From Microbispora sp. H11081 (GTDB taxonomy: Bacteria; Actinomycetota; Actinomycetes; Streptosporangiales; Streptosporangiaceae), in NCBI RefSeq assembly GCF_012999535.1, contig NZ_JABBWV010000010.1:186001-250000 (forward strand): a DNA stretch of 64,000 nucleotides, written 5' to 3'. The notes under the pieces were generated by a model that was given only the letters and a program-made list of their open reading frames with translations, ran no database searches and was not told the DNA's origin. Positions 51,527 to 61,080 of this stretch are shown piece after piece (the first letter of the stretch is position 1; each line of letters starts with the position of its first letter). A program made the translations under genes and the position numbers.

Positions 51527-53005
51527 TCAGCCCGACAGGCCGCGCATCCAGGCGTACAGGTCGAGCACGCCCAGCGTGAGCGGGACCAGCGCGACGACCA
51601 GCAGCGCGTCGAGGATGTCCGCCGCCCGTCCCCAGAAGGGCGACGGGTTGCCGGTGGGCAGCCAGAGGCCGAGGCCGAGCACGAGCATGGCCGTCCACAG
51701 CACCCCGATCGTCACGGCCACCTCGGTGACCGCGTCGGCGCCCGCCCCCAGCCCGAGCGTCAGCACGACGGCCCCTGCCACGGCCGCGAGTATCATCCAC
51801 AGCCGCTGGGCGACCCCCGCGAAGACCCGGGCCCGCATCGCGAGCGCCAGCGCCAGGACCACCGCCGTCGTACGCGCGACCCAGCCGCCCTGCTGGACGA
51901 GCAGCAACTCGGCCGCCGCACCGGCGAGCGCGATCGCGATGACCATGCCGGTGGCGTACCTGTGGGCCTGCGCGGTCCGCTGGAGCACCAGGGGGCCGTC
52001 GATCCGCTGGTTGTCGCTGCGCAGTTCCTCGGCGCTGGTGGGCAGCGGCGGCAGCGGCACCCTGGCCATCCGGAACGACAGCGTGGGGATCAGCGGGCTC
52101 AGCGCCAGCAGGACCGTCGCGACCACCGCGGCCGCCCCGGCGCCCGGTCCTCCGAACACCATGACGCACGCGGCGCCCGCCGCCCCGGCGACGGACGCGA
52201 CCGCGACGCCCAGGAAGCCGGCCACGCCGTCCGCGATCAGCACGCCGCCGACCGTCGCCACCAGTGCCGTGTACGCGAGCCCGGCCAGCAGGTTCGGCGC
52301 GCCGAGCACCAGTACGGCCCCGGCGGCCCCCGGGGTGAACAACCCGGCGAGGAAGGCGTGCGGCAGGGCCGCGTAGCCGATCAGGGCGCCCGCGGTGGGC
52401 TGGCCGACGGCCCTGGACACCACGGTCCCGGCGGCGAGCAGCAGCACCGCGACGGCTCCGGCGACTCCGGCGGTCAGCCGCGGCGGGGCCGCCGCCAGCG
52501 CGAGCACGACGGCGCCCAGCGCGAGGAGCCCCGCCGCGACACCCATGCCGAGCAGCCGCGTGTGCCGCGGTTCCCACCTGCCGCCGCCCTCCTTGGTGCC
52601 GGTGGCGACGACGTCGGCCACGTCGTCGTACACGGCGGGCGGCAGCACCGCGTCGCGCGGGCGCAGGTAGAGGATCTCCCCGTCCAGGACGCCCAGCGCG
52701 CCCAGGCTCTGGCCGAGGTCGAGCGGCGGGCCGCCGAGACGCTGGAGCACCCAGCCGGGGGCGGCGGCCGCGTCACCGCCCACCTCGCCTACGGCCCGCA
52801 GCAGTCCTGGCAGGACGTGCGGCAGCGGGATGTCGGCGGGCAGCGCGAGGTCCGCCTTCTTGCGCGGAGCGACCACGGTGACGTGACACAGGGGCGGCAG
52901 CGGCGCGGCCGCCTGCGGCAACGCGCCCTGCTGAGCGTGACCCTGCTGGACGTGGCCCTGCTGGATCTGGCCGTGCTGAACCTGAATGGGGGCCGGCGAT
53001 GACAC
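51527..53005 (-). CDS. eccD: Type VII secretion integral membrane protein EccD
   Basis: A 492-residue EccD. An N-terminal Gln/His-rich extension (~1-35) built of QQGH(V/A) repeats precedes the ubiquitin-like domain (~38-120: CHVTVVAPRKKADLALPADI, LGALGVLDGEILYLRPRD). About eleven hydrophobic segments follow from ~148 to the end, the EccD membrane channel core, e.g. LLGMGVAAGLLALGAVVLAL and TMGV-free ILDALLVVALVPLTLGVLDL. Start is GTG at the complement of 53003-53005. It is divergent from eccC with only 74 bases between the starts, so they share a regulatory region. Length and domain order are normal for EccD. Confidence 0.93.
   Translation of the reverse strand: MSSPAPIQVQHGQIQQGHVQQGHAQQGALPQAAAPLPPLCHVTVVAPRKKADLALPADIPLPHVLPGLLRAVGEVGGDAAAAPGWVLQRLGGPPLDLGQSLGALGVLDGEILYLRPRDAVLPPAVYDDVADVVATGTKEGGGRWEPRHTRLLGMGVAAGLLALGAVVLALAAAPPRLTAGVAGAVAVLLLAAGTVVSRAVGQPTAGALIGYAALPHAFLAGLFTPGAAGAVLVLGAPNLLAGLAYTALVATVGGVLIADGVAGFLGVAVASVAGAAGAACVMVFGGPGAGAAAVVATVLLALSPLIPTLSFRMARVPLPPLPTSAEELRSDNQRIDGPLVLQRTAQAHRYATGMVIAIALAGAAAELLLVQQGGWVARTTAVVLALALAMRARVFAGVAQRLWMILAAVAGAVVLTLGLGAGADAVTEVAVTIGVLWTAMLVLGLGLWLPTGNPSPFWGRAADILDALLVVALVPLTLGVLDLYAWMRGLSG
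52926..52985. repeat. 15-bp repeats at the 5' end of eccD
   Basis: Four consecutive 15-base units (52926-52940, 52941-52955, 52956-52970, 52971-52985), each close to CCCTGCTGGACGTGG, encode the QQGH(V/A) pentapeptide repeats ahead of the EccD ubiquitin-like domain. Confidence 0.85.
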
Positions 53006-53079
53006 AGCGGGAATCCTCTCCCCGAAGATCTCTCTGACAGCCCGAAAATATCGGCAAACCTGGTAGAAAAGTCAGTCAG

Positions 53080-56000
53080 ATGAGCATTGTTGTCGTCTCG
53101 CGCCCCGAGCGCCGCCCGGGCCCCAAACCGCCCCGCGGTGAGATTCTCCTGGAATCCCCACCGGAGATTCCCGAGGTCCAGCCGCAGGGCCTCATGGGGG
53201 TGCTCACGTATGTGCCGATGATGGCCGGTGGTGCCGCGATGGCGCTGATGTTCACGGCGGGCGGCACCGGCAGCCCGCTGATGTACGTGGCGAGCGGGTT
53301 GTTCGCCGTCTCCATGCTCGGCATGAGCGTGGGCCAGATCGGGCGCAACGCCGGTGAGCGCAGGAACCGCCTCAACGGGCTGCGCCGCGACTACTTCCGC
53401 TACCTGTCGCAGATCCGCAGGAAGGTCCGCAAGGCGGCCGTGCAGCAGCGGGAGGCGCTGGAGTGGAGCGGCCCGCCGCCCGAGTCGCTGTGGTGGATCG
53501 CGATGGGCCCACGCCTGTGGGAGCGCAGGCCGCGCGACGACGACTTCGCGACCGTACGGCTCGGCACCGGCGTGCAGAAGCTCGCCATCCAGCTCGTCCC
53601 GCCGGACACCAAGCCGGTGGAGGACCTCGACGCGCTGTCGGCGGGCGCGCTGCGCAGGTTCGTCCGGGCCCACGCCACGGTGTCGGGGCTGCCCGTGGCG
53701 GTCGCCCTGCACTCCTTCGCCCGCATCCACCTCACCGGCGACCCCGCCGCGCTGCGCGAGCTGGTGCGGGCCGTGATCGCGCAGCTCGTCGTCTTCCACT
53801 CCCCCGACGACATGCGGATCATGATCTGCGCGAGCAAGGAGTGGATGCCCCACTGGGAGTGGGTCAAGTGGCTGCCGCACGCCCTGCACCCCGAGCAGGC
53901 CGACGCCGCGGGCCAGGTCAGGCTCATGGCGGAGAACCTCGGCCACCTCGACGCGCTCGTCGGGGAGGAGCTGAGGGAGCGGGCCAGGTTCCGGCCGGGC
54001 GCCTCCGCCGAGGCCCTGCCGTACCACGTGGTGATCGTGGACGGCGGGCACGTGCCGCACGACAGCCAGCTCGGCTCCGACGCCATCCAGGGCGTGACCG
54101 TGATCGACCTGTCCGGCGTGACAGGACCGGTCCCCGAGGCGATCACGCTCCGGCTTGACGTGCAGCCCGACGGCTTCCACATGATCAAGATCGACCACGC
54201 GGGGCGGCGGTCGGGCAACCGGCTCGGCGACCCCGACCGCCTGGGCTATCCGCAGGCGGAGGGGCTGGCCCGCCAGCTCGCGCCGCTGCGCGCCTCCGCG
54301 GGGGCCCAGGGCGAGACGCAGGACGTGCTCGGCGTGAACACCTCGCTGACCGACCTGCTCGGCGTGGGCGACCCCGTCCACCTCGACCCCGCGGTGATCT
54401 GGCAGCCCCGCGCGGGCCGCAACCGGCTGCGCGTGCCGATCGGCCTGGGCGCGGACGGGCGGGTCGTCGAGCTCGACATCAAGGAGTCCGCGCAGGGCGG
54501 CATGGGGCCGCACGGCCTGGTCATCGGGGCGACCGGCTCGGGCAAGAGCGAGCTGCTGCGCACCCTGGTGCTCGGCCTGGCCATCACGCACTCCTCGGAG
54601 ATCCTCAACTTCGTGCTGGTGGACTTCAAGGGCGGCGCGACGTTCCTCGGGCTCGACTCCCTGTCCCACGTGTCGGCGGTCATCACCAACCTGGAGGACG
54701 AACTGCCGCTCGTCGACCGCATGCACGACGCGCTGCACGGCGAGATGGTGCGCCGCCAGGAACTGCTGCGCGCCGCGGGCAACTACGCCTCGCTGCGCGA
54801 CTACGAACGGGCGAGGGAGCAGGGCGCGGACCTCAAGCCGATGCCGACCCTCTTCGTCGTGATCGACGAGTTCAGCGAGCTGCTCACCGCCAAGCCGGAG
54901 TTCGTCGACCTGTTCGTGATGATCGGACGGCTCGGCCGCTCCCTCGGCGTGCACCTCCTGCTGGCCTCCCAGCGCCTGGAGGAGGGCCGGCTGCGCGGCC
55001 TCGACACCCACCTGTCGTACCGCATCGGCCTGCGCACGTTCTCCGCGATGGAGAGCCGGGTCGTCCTCGGCGTCGCCGACGCCTACGAGCTGCCGCCCGC
55101 GCCGGGCAACGGCTATCTGAAGTACGACACCACGGGCATGACCCGTTTCAAGGCCGCCTACGTGTCCGGCCCCCACCACGCCGACCCTGGACGGTCCGCC
55201 CCCGGCGAGGCCGGGCGGCCCGTACGCGAGGTGGTCGAGTACGGCCCCGCCTTCGCGCCCGTGGAGGTGACCGAGCCGTCCAGGGAGCTGGCGCCCGCCG
55301 AGGAGCAGCCCAACGGGCCGAGGCACAGCCTGCTCGACGTGGTCGTCGGCCGGCTCACCGGCCACGGCCCGCCCGCGCACCGGATCTGGCTGCCCCCGCT
55401 GGCCGAGTCGCCGACGCTGGCCCACCTGCTGCCGCCGCTGTCCGTCACCCCCGAGCACGGCCTGACCACGGCGGGCTGGGGCGGCCGGGGGATGCTCCAC
55501 GCGGTCGTCGGCATCGTCGACCGGCCGTTCGAGCAGCGCCGCGACCCCTACTGGCTGGACCTGTCGGGAAGCGCGGGGCATGTCGGCGTCGCGGGCGGCA
55601 CGCAGAGCGGCAAGAGCACGGCGCTGCGGACCCTGGTCACGAGCATGGCCCTGATGCACACGCCGCGCGAGGTGCAGTTCTACTGCCTGGACTTCGGCGG
55701 CGGCTCCCTGGCCTCGCTGGAGGCGCTGCCGCACGTGGGCGGCGTGGCGAGCCGTCTCGACGCCGACCGCGTCCGCCGTACGGTCGCCGAGATCTCGTCG
55801 ATCCTGGAGCGGCGCGAGGCGGACTTCGCCGAGCACGGCATCGAGTCGATCGCGGCCTACCGGCGGATGCGGGCCGAGTCCGGCCGCGACGGCGACGGCT
55901 GGGGCGACGTGTTCCTGGTCGTGGACGGCTGGCTGACGCTCAGGCAGGAGTTCGAGTCGCTCGAACCCGTCGTCACCGACATCGCCGCGCGCGGCCTCGG

Positions 56001-57063
56001 GTACGGCATCCACGTGGTCGCCGCCACCAACAAGTGGTCGGAGTTCCGGGCGAGCATCCGCGACCTGTTCGGCACCAGGGTCGAGCTCAAGCTCGGCGAC
56101 GCCTACGAGTCCGAGGTCAACAGGAAGGCGTCGCTGGCGGTCCCCGAGGGCATGCCGGGACGCGGGCTCACCAAGGAGGGGCTGCACTTCCTGTCCGCGC
56201 TGCCGAGGATCGACGGAGTGCAGAGCTCCGAGGACCTCGCCGCGGGCGTCCGCGGGCTGGTGCACGCCGTCAGGGACGCCTGGCAGGGGCCGCCCGCGCC
56301 GGCGATCCGGCTGCTGCCGCCGGTGCTGCCCGCCGCCTCGCTGCCCGGTCCGGGAGAGACGGGGCAGAAGATCCCCATCGGCATCGACGAGGCGACGCTC
56401 TCGCCCGTGCTGCTCGACTTCGACGCAGACCCGCATTTCGTCGTGCTGGGCGACACCGAGAGCGGCAAGTCGAACCTGCTGCGGCTCGTCGCGGAAGGGC
56501 TGGTGGCCAGGCGGGAGCCGCACGAGGCGATGATGATCGTCGTCGACTACCGCAGGTCGCTGCTCGACTCGGCCGCGACCGCCCACCGCATCGGCTACGC
56601 CGCGTCGAGCACAGCCGCCCAGGAGCTGATCGGCAACGTGCGCGGGGCCCTGCTCAAGCGCCTGCCGCCGGCCGACCTCACCCCCGAGCAGCTACGGACG
56701 AGGAGCTGGTGGCAGGGCTCGGACGTCTACGTCGTCGTGGACGACTACGACCTGGTCGCGACGTCGTCCAACCCGCTGCTGCCCCTGGTGGATCTGTTGC
56801 CGCAGGCGCGGGACATCGGGCTGCACCTGGTGTTGTCGCGGCAGATGGGCGGCGCGGGACGGGCCATGTACGACCCGGTCATCCAGAAGCTGAAGGACAT
56901 GGCGAGCCCCGCCGTCATCCTGTCCGGCAACAAGGACGAGGGCTACCTGTTCGGCAACGTCCGGGCGCACCCGCTGCCGCCCGGCCGGGGCTACCACGTC
57001 GACAGGAGGTTCGGCGCGCGGCTCGCCCAGACCGCGTTCCTGCCTCCCGCCGACGGCGAGTGA
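53080..57063 (+). CDS. eccC: Type VII secretion motor ATPase EccC (fused Ca-Cb)
   Basis: A 1327-residue FtsK/SpoIIIE-type motor. The N-terminus (SRPERRPGPKPPRGEILLES) is followed by two membrane helices at ~40-82 and the stalk domain. Three ATPase domains follow: D1 with GATGSGKSELLRTL near 482, VLVDFKGGATF and FVVIDEFSELL; D2 with GGTQSGKSTALRTL near 838; D3 with GDTESGKSNLLRLV near 1123. All three keep the Walker A Lys, in contrast to the orphan FtsK-like protein at 19985. EccCa and EccCb are fused in one chain, as in ancestral ESX systems. It is divergent from eccD (74-base shared region) and followed 20 bases later by the small ESX gene at 57084. Confidence 0.97.
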   Translation: MSIVVVSRPERRPGPKPPRGEILLESPPEIPEVQPQGLMGVLTYVPMMAGGAAMALMFTAGGTGSPLMYVASGLFAVSMLGMSVGQIGRNAGERRNRLNGLRRDYFRYLSQIRRKVRKAAVQQREALEWSGPPPESLWWIAMGPRLWERRPRDDDFATVRLGTGVQKLAIQLVPPDTKPVEDLDALSAGALRRFVRAHATVSGLPVAVALHSFARIHLTGDPAALRELVRAVIAQLVVFHSPDDMRIMICASKEWMPHWEWVKWLPHALHPEQADAAGQVRLMAENLGHLDALVGEELRERARFRPGASAEALPYHVVIVDGGHVPHDSQLGSDAIQGVTVIDLSGVTGPVPEAITLRLDVQPDGFHMIKIDHAGRRSGNRLGDPDRLGYPQAEGLARQLAPLRASAGAQGETQDVLGVNTSLTDLLGVGDPVHLDPAVIWQPRAGRNRLRVPIGLGADGRVVELDIKESAQGGMGPHGLVIGATGSGKSELLRTLVLGLAITHSSEILNFVLVDFKGGATFLGLDSLSHVSAVITNLEDELPLVDRMHDALHGEMVRRQELLRAAGNYASLRDYERAREQGADLKPMPTLFVVIDEFSELLTAKPEFVDLFVMIGRLGRSLGVHLLLASQRLEEGRLRGLDTHLSYRIGLRTFSAMESRVVLGVADAYELPPAPGNGYLKYDTTGMTRFKAAYVSGPHHADPGRSAPGEAGRPVREVVEYGPAFAPVEVTEPSRELAPAEEQPNGPRHSLLDVVVGRLTGHGPPAHRIWLPPLAESPTLAHLLPPLSVTPEHGLTTAGWGGRGMLHAVVGIVDRPFEQRRDPYWLDLSGSAGHVGVAGGTQSGKSTALRTLVTSMALMHTPREVQFYCLDFGGGSLASLEALPHVGGVASRLDADRVRRTVAEISSILERREADFAEHGIESIAAYRRMRAESGRDGDGWGDVFLVVDGWLTLRQEFESLEPVVTDIAARGLGYGIHVVAATNKWSEFRASIRDLFGTRVELKLGDAYESEVNRKASLAVPEGMPGRGLTKEGLHFLSALPRIDGVQSSEDLAAGVRGLVHAVRDAWQGPPAPAIRLLPPVLPAASLPGPGETGQKIPIGIDEATLSPVLLDFDADPHFVVLGDTESGKSNLLRLVAEGLVARREPHEAMMIVVDYRRSLLDSAATAHRIGYAASSTAAQELIGNVRGALLKRLPPADLTPEQLRTRSWWQGSDVYVVVDDYDLVATSSNPLLPLVDLLPQARDIGLHLVLSRQMGGAGRAMYDPVIQKLKDMASPAVILSGNKDEGYLFGNVRAHPLPPGRGYHVDRRFGARLAQTAFLPPADGE

Positions 57064-57083
57064 CGGGCGGAAAGGAGCGGTAC

Positions 57084-57389
57084 GTGGCCGGTTTCGACAT
57101 CCACTTCCAGGCGCTGGAAAGCTGCCGTACGGCGGTGAGCAAGGCCAGCGGCCAGTACGAGACCCTGCACGGGGGGCTTCCCGAGACCCCCGCCACCCGG
57201 GCCGCCGCCTTCGGAAGCGTGGACGGCGCCGCGGTGCTGGCGGGGGCGATCGACACCGCCTTCGCCGCGCTGACCGCGGAGGTGGCCGACGCGAGAACCA
57301 AGCTGAAGGGCGTGGAACGAGCGCTGGAGAGCGTGCAGGACAACGTCCGCACGGCCAACACGGCCACGTCCACCTCGATGCGGGCATGA
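57084..57389 (+). CDS. Small ESX-associated helical protein
   Basis: A 101-residue protein starting at GTG 57084 (AAAGGAG ribosome site). Helix 1 is FDIHFQALESCRTAVSKASGQ and helix 2 is DTAFAALTAEVADARTKLKGV; the loop is PETPATRAAAFG rather than WXG. This is the size and pattern of ESX-1 type small partners of the non-WXG class. The frame runs back through eccC as a shadow only. It overlaps the next gene by four bases (ATGA) and is probably the binding partner of that WXG100-transglycosylase protein. Confidence 0.82.
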   Translation: MAGFDIHFQALESCRTAVSKASGQYETLHGGLPETPATRAAAFGSVDGAAVLAGAIDTAFAALTAEVADARTKLKGVERALESVQDNVRTANTATSTSMRA

Positions 57390-58504
57390 GTAGCGTCGGG
57401 GATCTGCCGGGAGGCGCCGAGCTGTCCGCCATGGCGGAGAAGGTGAACGGCGACCCCGGCGAGATCCGCGACATCGCCCGGAAGTGGCGCGGCGCGGCCC
57501 GCGACGCGCAGGACTACGCGGGCGGCGTGGGCCGGGCCGTGCGCACCGTCGACGCCGCGTGGCAGGGCCGGTCCGCCGACGCCTTCGTGGGATACATGAA
57601 CAGGTACGGCAAGGCGGCGGACGGCCTGCACGACGCGCTGACCGCGTGCGCGGGCGCGCTGGAGAAGGTCGCCACGGCGCTGGAGAGCGCCAAGTCGAAG
57701 ATCGACGGCATCTGCGCGGGCGTGGTCGCCGACGCGGCGGCCTACCGCACCCGCAACAAGGACGCCACGGATGAGGAGCTGACCAAAGGGCTGCGCGCCA
57801 TCGTCTCCAGGGGCGTCGAGGACGCCCGGCCGCATCTGGAGCAGGTGACCACGGCGGTCGGCGACGCCACGAAGACGCTGGGCAGGCAACTGGGCGGCGA
57901 CTACCGCGACGGCGGGCTCACCTTCGCCAAAATCCCGGACCCGGGCAACCAGGACTTCGTACCCCGCCAGGGCCACACCGTGGACTGGCGGCGCGACCCC
58001 GGCTACACCGTCACCCAGGCCGGCAAGGGAAACCCCGTGCCCACGTCGTACGGCACGACGAACCTGAGCGGCGCGGGCGGATCGGGCGGCTCGGGCGGCT
58101 ACGGCCCCAGCGGGCCGCCTCCGCCCGGCGGCGGGCCGGCGCCCACGGGCCAGGTGAAGGAGTGGATCGAGCAGGCGATCGCGATCCTCAGGGCCCGGGG
58201 TTACCATGCCGAGAAGATGAACCGGGACGACATCTGGCTGATCATCCGGCACGAGTCCGGCGGCAACCCGCACGCGATCAACAACTGGGACTCGAACGCC
58301 GCCGCGGGCATCCCGTCCAAGGGCCTGATGCAGACCATCGACCCGACGTTCGACCGCTGGTCCCTGCCTGGCCACAAGGACATCTGGAATCCCGTGGACA
58401 ACATCGTCGCGGGCGTCCGGTACGCCATCGAGCGCTACGGCTCGGTCTCGGCCGTTCCCGGTGTGGTGGGCATGAAGACCGGCACCGGCTACCGGGGCTA
58501 CTGA
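57386..58504 (+). CDS. WXG100 protein fused to a lytic transglycosylase domain
   Basis: A 372-residue protein. Residues ~30-130 are a WXG100-type helical hairpin (EIRDIARKWRGAARDAQDYA, VDAAWQGRSADAFVG, the turn being AWQG). A linker and a Gly/Pro-rich stretch (~228-260) lead to a lytic transglycosylase domain (~270-372) with IIRHESGGNPHAINNWD, where Glu is the predicted acid, and GLMQTIDPTFDRW, followed by DNIVAGVRYAIERYG. It would cleave glycan strands after export by the type VII route rather than by a Sec signal, which it lacks. ATG overlaps the small gene upstream by four bases. Confidence 0.92.
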   Translation: MSSVGDLPGGAELSAMAEKVNGDPGEIRDIARKWRGAARDAQDYAGGVGRAVRTVDAAWQGRSADAFVGYMNRYGKAADGLHDALTACAGALEKVATALESAKSKIDGICAGVVADAAAYRTRNKDATDEELTKGLRAIVSRGVEDARPHLEQVTTAVGDATKTLGRQLGGDYRDGGLTFAKIPDPGNQDFVPRQGHTVDWRRDPGYTVTQAGKGNPVPTSYGTTNLSGAGGSGGSGGYGPSGPPPPGGGPAPTGQVKEWIEQAIAILRARGYHAEKMNRDDIWLIIRHESGGNPHAINNWDSNAAAGIPSKGLMQTIDPTFDRWSLPGHKDIWNPVDNIVAGVRYAIERYGSVSAVPGVVGMKTGTGYRGY

Positions 58505-58615
58505 CTTCATCCCGGGCCGCCAAGGGCCGCCCGGAGCCCGCGCGGGGGCTTGCCCGGGGAGCGTGCGGGGCATGCCCCAGGACCGGTACGGCTTGCCGGG
58601 AACGCCGGGCAGACG

Positions 58616-58646
58616 GAAGGCCGGGCGGTTCGCCCGCCCGGCCTTC
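58616..58646. terminator. Strong bidirectional terminator
   Basis: GAAGGCCGGGCGG (58616-58628) pairs with 58634-58646 around TTCGC, a 13-bp perfect stem between the converging transglycosylase and pseudokinase genes. A separate perfect palindrome, GGGGCATGCCCC (58567-58578), lies just upstream. Confidence 0.85.
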
Positions 58647-58669
58647 GGGTGAATCGGTCAGCCGCGGTG

Positions 58670-60961
58670 TCAGCCGCAGTTGCCCCAGTCGGCGCTCGCG
58701 GCGGAACCGCCGACGCGGCCGTGGTACCTGACGCACTTGCCCTTGGCCGGCAGCTTCACCGGACCGGCGTAGTACTCGTACTCACCTCTGTCGGTCTGGC
58801 TCGCGCCACCTTGAACCTCCAGCGTCGCGGAGACGGGCGTCGCCTTGCCGACGTCGACCGTCTTCATGGTGACGACGCAGTTCTCCCCCGTGCTCGCGTT
58901 GTAGAGCTGGTAGACGGCGCCGCCCGCCATGGTGCTGGCGCGCTGCACCTGGAAGCCCGTCCCGCAGACCTGCTCGGGGGTGTAGGGGTTCCTGACCGGA
59001 GCGGCGCTGCGCGTCGGCCTCGGCGCCTGGGTCGGCGGCTTCACCGTGGCCGTCGGCTTCGCGGTCGCCGTCGGCTTGGGCGGGGTCACCGTCCTCGTGA
59101 CCGTCGGCCGTACGGTCGGCGGCACGGTGGGCGGCGTGGTGGGCGGCGCGGTGGGACGCGTGGTCGCCGGTGGCGTCGGCGCGAACGTCGGGCTCGGCGA
59201 AGGATCGGCCGCCGTCGGCGACGGCGTCCCGTACCATCTCGGCCGCCTGGGCACGCTCGGCTCGTCCGGGCTCGGCACCGGCTCCTGCGTCTCGGTGGGC
59301 GCCGGGCTCGGCGACGCCGTCGCGGGAGGCTGCGGAGTCGGCTCGGTCGGCACCGGGCTGGGCACCGGGCTGGGCGTCGCGATGACCGTGGCGGTGGTCG
59401 TCACCCGGACCGTCGGCTGCGGCTGGCCGGGCGGCTGCGGCGGCGGGACCACCGGCTGGGTCGGCACCGGAACGATCGGCCCGGGGGTCGGGACCGAGGT
59501 GAGCTCCGGCGTCACCGGACCGTCCGTCGGCCACTCGCTCGGCAGCACCAGGGGCTGCACCGGGGCGTCCGGGTCGTCGGAGGTCAGCGCCCACGGCACC
59601 GTCACCTGCGGCGCCGGCGTCGGGTTCTGCCCGCCGCCTCCGGCCCCGCCGCCCGTGGTCCCGCCACCGGCGTCGGTGAGGTCCGCGGCCGCCTTGCCGC
59701 CGGAGCCGCCGTTCTGCCCGGTGGTGCGCTCGGCCGCCGCAGGCGACAACTGGACCTCGGCGTAGCGGCCCGCGCCCCACAGGCCCGCTCCGGAGAGCAG
59801 GACGACGGCGCCGACCGCCGCCGCGAGACCGACGGGGAACTGCCTGCGCTTGGCCGGCTCGACCTGGCCCTGCGTGGTCGGCGGCCCCCAGGTCTGCTGC
59901 GGGGGCTGCTCCGGCAGGGCGGGCGGCTGCCAGGAGGCGGCCGGCGCCTGCGGGGGCTGCTGAGAAACGGGAGGCGGGCCCCACGTCTGCTGCGAGCCCG
60001 GCGGCACAGGGACCCCTCCGAGCGGCGCCTGTGACGGCTGCGGCGGTGCCGGCTGCGCCGCCTGGACGGGCAGCGGAGGCTGTGACGGGTGCGGGTTCGG
60101 CGCCTGCGGGGGCATCGGCGGCTGTGACCACTGCGCCGGCTGGACGGGCTGCGGTCCCTGTGCGGGCTGCGGCGCCTGCGGGGGCAGGACAACGCCCGAG
60201 GTCGGTTGCGCCCCCGCGTCGCCGCCGAGCAGTCGCAGCATCGCGGCGTAGGCGGTCGGGCGCTGCCCCGGCTCCTTGGCCAGCGCGGGCAGCACGACCT
60301 GGCGCAGCCGCTCCTCCAGGCCGCCGAGATCGGGCTGCGCGTTCAGCACCGCCTGCGGATCCTGCGGGAACGGCGGCCGTCCGGTCGCCGCGAAGACCAC
60401 CGTGGCGGCCCAGGCGAACATGTCCGCGTACGCGTCGTACCGCCCGCCCCTGATCTGTTCGGGAGCGCGGTAGGCAGGCTCGCCCAGCGGCGGGCCGACG
60501 GCGACGTCGGTCAGCTTGACCCCGTCGTCGGCGACGATGACGTTGTGCGGGGTGAGCGCGCCGTGCGCGAGGTCGGCGAGGTGCACGGCGGTCAACGCGG
60601 TGAGCAGGCCCACCGCGACCCGTTCGAGCGCCTCGCCGGAGAGGGGACCCCCGGCCGCGACGGCGGCGGCCAGACTGCGCCCCTCGACGTGTTCTCTTAC
60701 GACGTAGGGCCGATCACCGTGCAGGCCCGCCGCGATCGTGCGGGCCACATATGAGCTGGACACACGGGTGGCCACGGTGAGCCGGTCGAGGACGCTCTGC
60801 CCCGAACCCGGATCTGCGGCCAACAGCTTGATCACCCGCACAGGGGCGTCGTCGCCGGACTCCTTGCCGACATAGACGTCGCCGCGGGGCCCCTCGTCCA
60901 GCCGTCCCAGGATGGCGTATTCGCCGATCTGCTCGGGATCACCCGGCCGTAAAGGGTGCAT
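58670..60961 (-). CDS. Membrane pseudokinase (Ser/Thr kinase fold) with secreted C-terminal domain
   Basis: A 763-residue protein with the Hanks-type kinase fold at ~12-270 but with missing catalytic residues: the Gly loop reads EGPRGDVYVG, the usual HRD is HGA (AHGALTPHNVIV, no catalytic Asp), the catalytic-loop Lys is Thr, and DFG is DVA. The Lys in VRVIKLL and the APEQIRG segment remain. A Pro/Gln-rich region (~275-395) precedes one membrane helix (LAAAVGAVVLLSGAGLWGAG). The outer part is a Thr/Pro-rich stalk (~440-645) and a ~100-residue C-terminal domain with three Cys, ending SADWGNCG. It starts at ATG with AAAGGA nearby and lies 119 bases after mycP in the same direction. A sensory or scaffold role is inferred. 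Confidence 0.88.
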   Translation of the reverse strand: MHPLRPGDPEQIGEYAILGRLDEGPRGDVYVGKESGDDAPVRVIKLLAADPGSGQSVLDRLTVATRVSSSYVARTIAAGLHGDRPYVVREHVEGRSLAAAVAAGGPLSGEALERVAVGLLTALTAVHLADLAHGALTPHNVIVADDGVKLTDVAVGPPLGEPAYRAPEQIRGGRYDAYADMFAWAATVVFAATGRPPFPQDPQAVLNAQPDLGGLEERLRQVVLPALAKEPGQRPTAYAAMLRLLGGDAGAQPTSGVVLPPQAPQPAQGPQPVQPAQWSQPPMPPQAPNPHPSQPPLPVQAAQPAPPQPSQAPLGGVPVPPGSQQTWGPPPVSQQPPQAPAASWQPPALPEQPPQQTWGPPTTQGQVEPAKRRQFPVGLAAAVGAVVLLSGAGLWGAGRYAEVQLSPAAAERTTGQNGGSGGKAAADLTDAGGGTTGGGAGGGGQNPTPAPQVTVPWALTSDDPDAPVQPLVLPSEWPTDGPVTPELTSVPTPGPIVPVPTQPVVPPPQPPGQPQPTVRVTTTATVIATPSPVPSPVPTEPTPQPPATASPSPAPTETQEPVPSPDEPSVPRRPRWYGTPSPTAADPSPSPTFAPTPPATTRPTAPPTTPPTVPPTVRPTVTRTVTPPKPTATAKPTATVKPPTQAPRPTRSAAPVRNPYTPEQVCGTGFQVQRASTMAGGAVYQLYNASTGENCVVTMKTVDVGKATPVSATLEVQGGASQTDRGEYEYYAGPVKLPAKGKCVRYHGRVGGSAASADWGNCG

Positions 60962-61080
60962 CTCAGTCCTTTCTGAAAAAGTGACCTGATAAGGATCATT
61001 CAACCAAGAGCACCCGACACAAAGCAGCAGTTTTCGCCAGCCCAAAACATTGAACGGTCAACTAACTAAAAATCGACATG

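Noticed and set aside
52789-56586. A 1265-codon minus-strand open frame across eccC
   Set aside because: It runs antisense to the well-supported eccC gene, has no recognisable domain, and crosses the eccC-eccD regulatory gap.
60962-61080. A small gene in the gap between mycP and the pseudokinase
   Set aside because: The 119-base gap is A/T-rich and has no start with a ribosome site; it is more likely the pseudokinase promoter.
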